Shown in pieces: positions 1 through 4,516 of a stretch of DNA of 6,518 bases. Under the pieces are notes generated by a model. That model saw only the letters and a list, made by a program, of their open reading frames with translations. It was not told where the DNA came from and did no database searches. The stretch's first letter is position 1. Each line of letters begins with the position of its first letter. Position numbers and translations under genes: made by a program. Source of the DNA: CAYMOV01 sp964392085 (lineage in GTDB: Bacteria; Oederibacteriota; Muellerivitia; Muellerivitales; Muellerivitaceae); contig CAYMOV010000137.1 of assembly GCA_964392085.1 (NCBI GenBank), positions 1-6,518 of the forward strand, in the 5' to 3' direction.

Positions 1-17
1 CGCATGATATACTTTTG

Positions 18-50
18 TCGGGAATAAACTGTGCACGTTAAAACACTCAT
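18..50 (+). promoter_or_regulatory. candidate ECF promoter of the sigma gene (copy 1 of a shared motif)
   Basis: TCGGGAATAAAC at 18-29 is followed 11 bases later by AAACAC at 41-46. The same two blocks with the same spacing recur at 4387-4415, upstream of the xylanase gene. GGAATA at 21-26 resembles an ECF -35 element (GGAA-type), and the AAACAC/ACACNNAT block lies at about the expected -10 distance. Transcription would then start near 52-58, giving a leaderless or nearly leaderless sigma mRNA. Promoter role is inferred from the repeat and its position. Confidence 0.5.
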
Positions 51-53
51 TTA

Positions 54-629
54 ATGAGGGGACTCTTGGACGAGCGGGAACTGGTTCAAAAGATCCTCGG
101 TGGGGACGAAAAGGCCAAGGCGAGCTTTTTCGTCACTTACCGTGAAAGGTTGTATCGGGACAGTGTCTATCTATTGGGCTACCGGGATCCGGAAGCCGAG
201 GACATCGTCCAGGAAACCTTCATCACGGCCTTTGAGAAGCTTCCCCAGTTCGAGTTCCGGTCCAGCCTCGCCACCTGGCTGACCCAAATTTGCATCTTTA
301 AGTGCCATAACCGTTACCGGCAAAGGGCCAAAGTGGCGAGCCGGGAACACGCCGAATTGGACCTGCTGCTCCAAACGGCGGCCATCGAACGGCAGGATGC
401 CGGGGACCGTGAAGGCGAAAAACAGCATAAGCTCCGGATCATCGACAAGTGCCTGGAAAACATCGGCCCGGAATGCCGGGAAATCATCCGGTTGAGGGAG
501 TTGCGGGAACAAAGCTACCTCGAGATCGGTCAGGCCCTGAAGATCCCCCTGGGGACCGTAATGTCCCGGCTTTCCAGGTGCAAACGGGCGCTCAAGGTGT
601 TGGTCGAGCAGTACTTAAAGGAAGGCTGA
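54..629 (+). CDS. ECF-type RNA polymerase sigma factor
   Basis: Encodes a 191-residue sigma-70 family protein of the extracytoplasmic-function type, which directs RNA polymerase to a small set of promoters. Region 2 spans about residues 24-92 and holds the typical AEDIVQETF core (residues 48-56) and the RSSLATWL stretch (69-76). Region 4 spans about 134-183, with the helix-turn-helix ending in GTVMSRLSR (167-175). There is no sigma-1.1 or region 3, and the length is normal for ECF factors. No C-terminal extension is seen. The start is uncertain: ATG at 54 has no Shine-Dalgarno sequence, whereas the in-frame TTG at 66 (LDERELVQKI) follows GAGGGG at 56-61 and gives the usual ECF N-terminus. The stop is one base before the next gene, so the two are almost certainly co-transcribed. 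A promoter-like motif at 18-46, shared with the gene at 4517, suggests autoregulation. Family call very sure; regulon inferred. Confidence 0.95.
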   Translation: MRGLLDERELVQKILGGDEKAKASFFVTYRERLYRDSVYLLGYRDPEAEDIVQETFITAFEKLPQFEFRSSLATWLTQICIFKCHNRYRQRAKVASREHAELDLLLQTAAIERQDAGDREGEKQHKLRIIDKCLENIGPECREIIRLRELREQSYLEIGQALKIPLGTVMSRLSRCKRALKVLVEQYLKEG

Positions 630-630
630 A

Positions 631-1305
631 ATGGCGGACCTCATCCAAGAATTCTTCAACCATGACCTGACGGAGGCTGAGCACGAGGCCCTTTCCAAGC
701 TTTTGGAAGGGTCCCCGGATGCCGCCTTGCGGTATGAAGCCCTCTTGGAACAGAACTACCTGGCCACCGGTCTTCCCCAGCCGAGGCTTCCCGAAGGCCT
801 CCAGTCCTTGCCCCAACCCGGGAACGTGAGCCTTCCTTGGTGGACCGGGTCGGTCAAGTTCGTGGCGGTCGGCTTGGTCGCCGTGGGGATCGCCCTGTGG
901 GAATTCCGGCCCCAAACCAAGACTGAGAACCCCCTACCCGTCCAACCGCCGGCCTTCCGGCAATCCCTTGATAAACCCGAAGCCCCAGTCCATCCAATGG
1001 TGAATCGTATCGCCCCGACCCGGCCTTTGGCGGTTGGGCCCGCCCAGGAAGGCCAAGAATTAAGCGTTTTGGTCGACGTTCCACGTAAAGCGCTAGTGAC
1101 GGTCCACATCCTCGACGAGGGAGGGGCCGAAGTGCGGAACCTTTTTACAGGCTTCGTGGAAGCCGGCCGGTGGACCTTCCAATGGGACGGCCTACTGGAA
1201 AACGGTGAAACCGCGAAATCCGGCCATTACCGCATCGACGTCCAATCGGGCGCGGCCCACCAGTCCAAGGACATACAAATCAATCTCCAGCCTGTGACCC
1301 CCTGA
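631..1305 (+). CDS. putative membrane anti-sigma factor/sensor with FlgD-like Ig domain
   Basis: A 224-residue protein beginning one base after the sigma stop, with a strong ribosome site AAAGGAAGG at 617-625. Residues 1-48 are a short acidic helical segment (DLIQEFFNHDLTEAEHEAL) like the N-terminus of anti-sigma factors. A Pro-rich stretch follows, then one predicted transmembrane helix at about 74-92 (FVAVGLVAVGIALW). After a Pro-rich extracytoplasmic linker, residues of about 140-215 form a FlgD Ig-like beta domain with the hallmark WDGLLENGETAKSGHYRI. There is no cysteine in the whole protein, so it is not a zinc-binding (HCC) anti-sigma factor. Position and topology suggest it holds the sigma factor at the membrane and senses something outside; this is inference, since the N-terminus is too short to assign to a named anti-sigma family. 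It could instead be a small envelope protein co-expressed with the sigma factor. Confidence 0.7.
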   Translation: MADLIQEFFNHDLTEAEHEALSKLLEGSPDAALRYEALLEQNYLATGLPQPRLPEGLQSLPQPGNVSLPWWTGSVKFVAVGLVAVGIALWEFRPQTKTENPLPVQPPAFRQSLDKPEAPVHPMVNRIAPTRPLAVGPAQEGQELSVLVDVPRKALVTVHILDEGGAEVRNLFTGFVEAGRWTFQWDGLLENGETAKSGHYRIDVQSGAAHQSKDIQINLQPVTP

Positions 1306-1485
1306 CTTTCCTTTGAACGGTTAACAAAACCTTTTGAACCACTCGGATCACGACCCCTCAGGTATAGTCTGACGGGAAGTGACCCTTCGTGGCGAATAGG
1401 TTTGCTTTGCGTGGTTTTGTGAGAGACGCGTAATTTTTACTGGTGCGGGAGGGCCTAAAGGAGGAATAATCATCCAACTCATCGA
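1306..1485 (+). other. intergenic leader before the PA14-CBM9 gene
   Basis: This 180-base gap separates the sigma/anti-sigma pair from the next operon. Two near-identical blocks, CCTTTGAAC (1310-1318) and CCTTTTGAAC (1330-1339), lie 20 bases apart. TATAGT at 1363-1368 could be a -10 element, but no -35 at standard spacing fits it (TTGAAC at 1334-1339 is 23 bases away). TTCG-TGG-CGAA (1386-1396) and GCGT...ACGC (1409-1412 with 1426-1429) could form small stems, the second followed by an AT-rich run. No convincing terminator or known riboswitch is seen, so read-through from the upstream pair remains possible. Confidence 0.4.
1458..1464 (+). promoter_or_regulatory. strong but distant Shine-Dalgarno sequence
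   Basis: AAAGGAGG (through 1465 if the following A is counted) is a near-perfect ribosome-binding sequence, but the first in-frame start, ATG at 1486, lies 21 bases downstream, well beyond the usual 5-10. A weaker GGCGGGG (1491-1497) sits at good spacing before an alternative in-frame TTG at 1504. Either the true start is TTG 1504, or the purine-rich block is used by another mechanism such as a folded leader that shortens the distance. Confidence 0.4.
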
Positions 1486-2934
1486 ATGAATGGCGGGGAA
1501 CCCTTGAAGTCGAATCCATTCATCCTGTGCCTCCTCCTGATCGCCCTCGGCCGGCCGGCCTTCGCCCAGTCCACCGGGGACGGCTTGAAGGGCGTTTATT
1601 ACGCCAACACCAACCTCACCAACGCGGCCGTGACCTTGGTCGACCCCATCGTCAGCTATCGATGGAACGGTTGTCCGCCCCAACCGGGCATCTCGGGAAC
1701 CTCCTTTTCGGTCCGTTGGACGGGCCAGATCGAATCCGCCTATAGTGAACCCTATACCATCGTCGCGGATGTGAATGGCGGCGTGAGCGTCATCGTCAAC
1801 GGCATTGTCCTGATCAGCCAATGGACCGATTATGGCCCGCCCATCCGGGGTTTCGGGGGGGTGGTGACCCTCACCGCCGGGGTCCCGGTCCCCATTGAAG
1901 CCGATTATTTCACCAACGGCGCAAACCCCACTTCCAACCAGGTCCAACTGGTCTGGAAGAGCGCTTCGCAAGCCAATGAACCGGTCCCCCGGGAGTACCT
2001 TTTCTCCGGATCTGTATTGTCCCCGACCCCCACGCCCCAAACCTCCTCGGCCTGCCAGGCGGGGATCCAGGTGGACGGGATCCTGGGGGAGTGGCCCTGG
2101 AACCAACCCGGGGGTTGGAACCACGCCAGCCGGACCGTGCTGGGCAATGTCTACGGCGCGACGGCGGACTTCAAGACCCTTTGGGACGCGTCGAACCTGT
2201 ACCTCGGCGTCACGGTCATCGACAGCCAACTCACCAACACCGGCACCGCCTCCGCCTGGAAGAACTCCGCGGTGGAGCTGTACCTGGATACGGTCGACTC
2301 CCGGAGCATCACGTTTACCGCCAATGATTTCGAGTATTTCTTCCGCTGGAATGATTCGACGGCCATCGAAGCCCAGTCACGGACCGCGGGTGTGAGCTTG
2401 CGAACGACGACGATCCCCGCCGGTTACGTGGTCGAAGCCTCCATCCCCTGGTCCACCTTGGGGCTGGTGAACCCCGGTCCCGGGATGGTGCTGGGGATCG
2501 ACCTGGGGATGGACGTGAACCACAACGGGGGCGATTGCCGGGACGGGCAGATCATCTGGAACGGCGGGTCGGATGATTACTCCAACGCGAGCGCATTTGG
2601 GCGGTTGACCCTAGCCGACGCATGTCCCACGCCCGTTTCCACCCCTCCCGCGCCGGACGGGGGAGATCCCTACGTGGCCCCCAACCCGTCCCAAGGCGGG
2701 TCGGTGCAGGTGGTCTATAGTTTGGCCGAGTCGGGGACGGCCAAAATCAAGGTCTGGAACGCCTGGGGAAACCTGGTGGCAAGCCTCGAGGAGGCCAAAG
2801 GCGCCGGCCTCCAATCGAGCGGTCTCAACGTGGCTTCCTTCGCGCCTGGACATTACTTCTACCGGGTCGAGCTGGATTACGCCTCGGGACGGAAGGCGAC
2901 CTTCAAGACGCAGGTCCTGGCGGTCAAGAAGTGA
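1486..2934 (+). CDS. secreted PA14-CBM9 carbohydrate-binding protein with C-terminal sorting/FlgD-like domain
   Basis: A 482-residue exported protein. Residues 1-27 are a signal peptide (FILCLLLIALGRPAFA, cleavage near A27/Q28). Residues of about 30-173 form a PA14 domain, a beta-sandwich that often binds glycans (GLKGVYYAN at its start, FSVRWTG and VNGIVLI inside, VQLVWKS near its end). After a PTPTPQ linker, residues 190-380 form a CBM9-type sugar-binding domain (VDGILGEW; LWDASNLYLGVTVID; SAVELYLDT). Two cysteines, C190 and C380, bracket it and could form a disulfide. Residues of about 394-482 form a C-terminal domain opening with APNPSQGG and continuing KIKVWNAWGNLV and GHYFYRVEL, which resembles both type A sorting domains of the type IX secretion system and FlgD Ig-like domains. 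No catalytic domain is present, so it probably binds sugar polymers at the cell surface. Start is ATG 1486 or TTG 1504. Its stop overlaps the start of the next gene, pointing to coupled translation. Confidence 0.88.
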   Translation: MNGGEPLKSNPFILCLLLIALGRPAFAQSTGDGLKGVYYANTNLTNAAVTLVDPIVSYRWNGCPPQPGISGTSFSVRWTGQIESAYSEPYTIVADVNGGVSVIVNGIVLISQWTDYGPPIRGFGGVVTLTAGVPVPIEADYFTNGANPTSNQVQLVWKSASQANEPVPREYLFSGSVLSPTPTPQTSSACQAGIQVDGILGEWPWNQPGGWNHASRTVLGNVYGATADFKTLWDASNLYLGVTVIDSQLTNTGTASAWKNSAVELYLDTVDSRSITFTANDFEYFFRWNDSTAIEAQSRTAGVSLRTTTIPAGYVVEASIPWSTLGLVNPGPGMVLGIDLGMDVNHNGGDCRDGQIIWNGGSDDYSNASAFGRLTLADACPTPVSTPPAPDGGDPYVAPNPSQGGSVQVVYSLAESGTAKIKVWNAWGNLVASLEEAKGAGLQSSGLNVASFAPGHYFYRVELDYASGRKATFKTQVLAVKK

Positions 2935-4271
2935 GTGCCCTCACGGGAAAAGGGGTCCCCTTGCGGGCCTTGGGCGGTGTCTTCCTGATCCTGTCGTTCG
3001 CCGGGCTGGCCCGGTCGCAAGCGCAGACGACCACTTCGGGCGCCGGTCGGGTGACCCCCCTCTCCGCCCTCGGCGCCTCGGCCCGTGCGGACGCCCTGGG
3101 GGACGCCTTCGTGGGCCTTTCGGATGACGCGTCCGCGCTCTTCTTCAACAGCGCGGGACTTTCCCGGCTTGGCTCCGCGTCGCTTTCCATCAACCACAAT
3201 ACCTTCCTGGCGGGATCCTTCGAGGAAACACTCCTCTTCGGCCTGCCCGCCGGATCCCTGGGCGGCTTCGCCGGGGCCGTGCAATACGTGTCCTGGGAGG
3301 GCCTGGACAAACGGGACGCGAATGGGGTTTACCAGGGTACGTTCTCCGACAGCGACGCCGCCTTGAGTGTCGGGTGGGGAAGGTCCATCGCGGGCGGATT
3401 CTCGATCGGGGCGGCCTTGCATGGGGTTCAACAAAAGATCGTGGATTCGCTCTATACCGGTTTGACCGGAGATCTCGGCCTCCTTTGGTCCCATGGATCC
3501 AACCTTCGATTGGGCTTGAGCTATACGGGCTTGGGAACCTCCCAAGCCGGGTTTATGCCCTCCCAGGATCTGCATGTGGGGTTTTCCACCGCCATCGACC
3601 TGGGGAAGGGTTCCAGCCTCCGGCCCCTTTTGGCGGGCGATTGGGAACCCAAGGGCGTGAGCCGGATCCAAGGGGGATTGGAGGGAACCCTCAAGAAAAC
3701 TTGCTTCCTACGCCTTGGTTACCAGGCCGTGCTGAAGAACAACCAGGTCGGCGGGTTGACGGGGTTCGCCGCAGGGGCGGGCTTTCGCGTCGGACGGATC
3801 CAATTGGATTATGCCTTCGTCCCCTATGGGGATTTGGGCACTTCACACCGCCTATCGGTGGGATATGAATTTCCCAACCCGACGCCGGTGGTGTCCAAAC
3901 CAGTGACCGTGATGTCCCGGCCCCTGACGGTCCAAGCCTTGCCTGTGACGGTGGTAGTGACGCCGGCGCCGACGCCATTCCCCGCCATGGTTCCGCCGAA
4001 ATCCAGGGTCGAGGTGCGATTCGAATTGCCGGCGGCCGCCGATACCCCGACGGTGGGTTCCGGGACCGCCCTGCCGGTGGAACCTTACGAAAAGGCGGCC
4101 CAAGAGCACCCCGGAAGCGCCCTGGCCTGGAGGAACTTGGGAATCGTTTACCTCAAATTGGGCAAAACTGAACTGGGCCTTCAATGCCTCGACCAGGCCC
4201 TCCGTTTGGCCCCAAATGACGAAGCCCTGAAACGTTGGTTGGAGGCATACCGGGCCAAGCGGCCAAAGTAA
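2931..4271 (+). CDS. PorV/PorQ-like outer-membrane beta-barrel protein with C-terminal TPR
   Basis: A 446-residue protein starting with GTG inside the previous gene's stop (GTGA, 4-base overlap). A weaker alternative start is TTG 2961 after AAAGGGG. A signal peptide covers about residues 1-33 (GGVFLILSFAGLARSQA). Residues of about 36-314 match the PorV/PorQ (FadL-like) barrel family: the conserved ALGASARADALGDAFVGLSD and the following FNSAGLSRLG, then many alternating strands, ending in YEF (312-314) as a last barrel strand would. A Pro/Val-rich linker (about 315-380, with PVTV/PLTV repeats) leads to a TPR-like tail (about 383-446: ALAWRNLGIVYLKLGKTELG, then ALRLAPNDEA). PorV proteins act at the outer membrane, in type IX systems carrying cargo to the attachment machinery. 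Coupling to a gene whose product has a sorting-like C-terminus suggests a cargo/partner pair. Family call is firm; a type IX role is inference because no other type IX genes are visible. Confidence 0.88.
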   Translation: MSALTGKGVPLRALGGVFLILSFAGLARSQAQTTTSGAGRVTPLSALGASARADALGDAFVGLSDDASALFFNSAGLSRLGSASLSINHNTFLAGSFEETLLFGLPAGSLGGFAGAVQYVSWEGLDKRDANGVYQGTFSDSDAALSVGWGRSIAGGFSIGAALHGVQQKIVDSLYTGLTGDLGLLWSHGSNLRLGLSYTGLGTSQAGFMPSQDLHVGFSTAIDLGKGSSLRPLLAGDWEPKGVSRIQGGLEGTLKKTCFLRLGYQAVLKNNQVGGLTGFAAGAGFRVGRIQLDYAFVPYGDLGTSHRLSVGYEFPNPTPVVSKPVTVMSRPLTVQALPVTVVVTPAPTPFPAMVPPKSRVEVRFELPAAADTPTVGSGTALPVEPYEKAAQEHPGSALAWRNLGIVYLKLGKTELGLQCLDQALRLAPNDEALKRWLEAYRAKRPK

Positions 4272-4295
4272 TTTTCGGTTTCTTGTAGCGCAAAG

Positions 4296-4307
4296 TAAAA
4301 CGTTTTA
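4296..4307. promoter_or_regulatory. perfect 12-bp palindrome TAAAACGTTTTA
   Basis: Lies 25 bases after the stop of the PorV-like gene. Its AAACGTTT centre fits the AANCGNTT core of LacI-family operators, and its centre is 24 bp from the centre of the next palindrome, so the two could be a double operator. It might instead contribute to a weak terminator for the upstream gene, since arms of about 8 bases including a G-T pair can be drawn at 4294-4309, but no clean U-run follows. Confidence 0.35.
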
Positions 4308-4318
4308 TTGTTGGATAA

Positions 4319-4332
4319 TGGAACCGGTTCCA
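4319..4332. promoter_or_regulatory. 14-bp palindrome fitting a LacI-family operator
   Basis: TGGAACCGGTTCCA is a perfect palindrome with a central CG. It matches the general LacI-family operator pattern TGNAANCGNTTNCA at every fixed position. Operators of this kind control many cellulase, xylanase and sugar-uptake genes in response to oligosaccharides. It lies 55 bases upstream of the candidate promoter of the xylanase gene and 185 bases before its start codon. No LacI-type regulator gene is in the window, so binding is inferred from pattern and context only. Confidence 0.5.
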
Positions 4333-4386
4333 CCCCCTGCCCTCGATTCCCCCGCCCAATTTCCCCTTGAACGCATATTTTCCGTT

Positions 4387-4419
4387 TCGGGAATAAACCA
4401 GCCCACCCCAAACACCAAT
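4387..4419 (+). promoter_or_regulatory. candidate ECF promoter of the xylanase gene (copy 2 of the shared motif)
   Basis: TCGGGAATAAAC (4387-4398), an 11-base spacer, then AAACAC (4410-4415) and AT at 4418-4419 reproduce exactly the arrangement at 18-50 before the sigma gene. The spacer sequences differ, so only the two blocks and their distance are conserved, as expected of -35 and -10 elements. A start of transcription near 4421-4427 would give a 5' leader of about 90 bases. This is the best evidence that the sigma factor in this window controls the xylanase. Confidence 0.5.
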
Positions 4420-4466
4420 CAACAGGACGCCCCAACCACATCCACAACCATGTCCTCAACCAAAAA
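4399..4466 (+). promoter_or_regulatory. C-rich, G-poor leader, possible Rho-loading region
   Basis: About 30 of these bases are C and only about 5 or 6 are G, with repeated CCAA/CCAC/CAAC steps and no stable structure. In transcribed RNA such stretches are typical Rho utilisation sites, so conditional termination before the xylanase gene is possible. Composition alone does not prove it. Confidence 0.25.
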
Positions 4467-4467
4467 A

Positions 4468-4490
4468 CGATTTATATGAAATATAAATCG
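4468..4490 (+). repeat. perfect AT-rich inverted repeat/hairpin in the xylanase leader
   Basis: Arms CGATTTATAT (4468-4477) and ATATAAATCG (4481-4490) are perfectly complementary around a three-base GAA loop. The repeat ends 16 bases before the GGAG ribosome site (4507-4510) and 26 bases before the ATG of the xylanase gene. It is followed by A-rich rather than T-rich sequence on this strand, so it is not a forward intrinsic terminator. It may be a regulator-binding dyad or an mRNA hairpin. Confidence 0.6.
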
Positions 4491-4516
4491 AAAAATTAAA
4501 AGCCACGGAGCGACTC

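Noticed and set aside
1461..1471. Third copy of the shared promoter motif (GAGGAATAATC)
   Set aside because: It matches the first block only partly, lacks AAACAC at the right distance and is better explained by the ribosome-binding sequence.
1348..2229. Minus-strand open frame of 293 codons across the PA14-CBM9 gene
   Set aside because: No ribosome site or domain resemblance. The opposite strand encodes well-formed PA14 and CBM9 domains.
4468..4490. Intrinsic terminator
   Set aside because: The stem is AT-rich and followed by A-rich sequence on the + strand. A T-run appears only when read on the minus strand, where there is no gene to terminate.
4450..4499. Two tiny open frames (MSSTKKRFI at 4450-4479 and MKYKSKN at 4476-4499) before the xylanase gene
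   Set aside because: Neither has a ribosome site and they overlap the hairpin. They look incidental.
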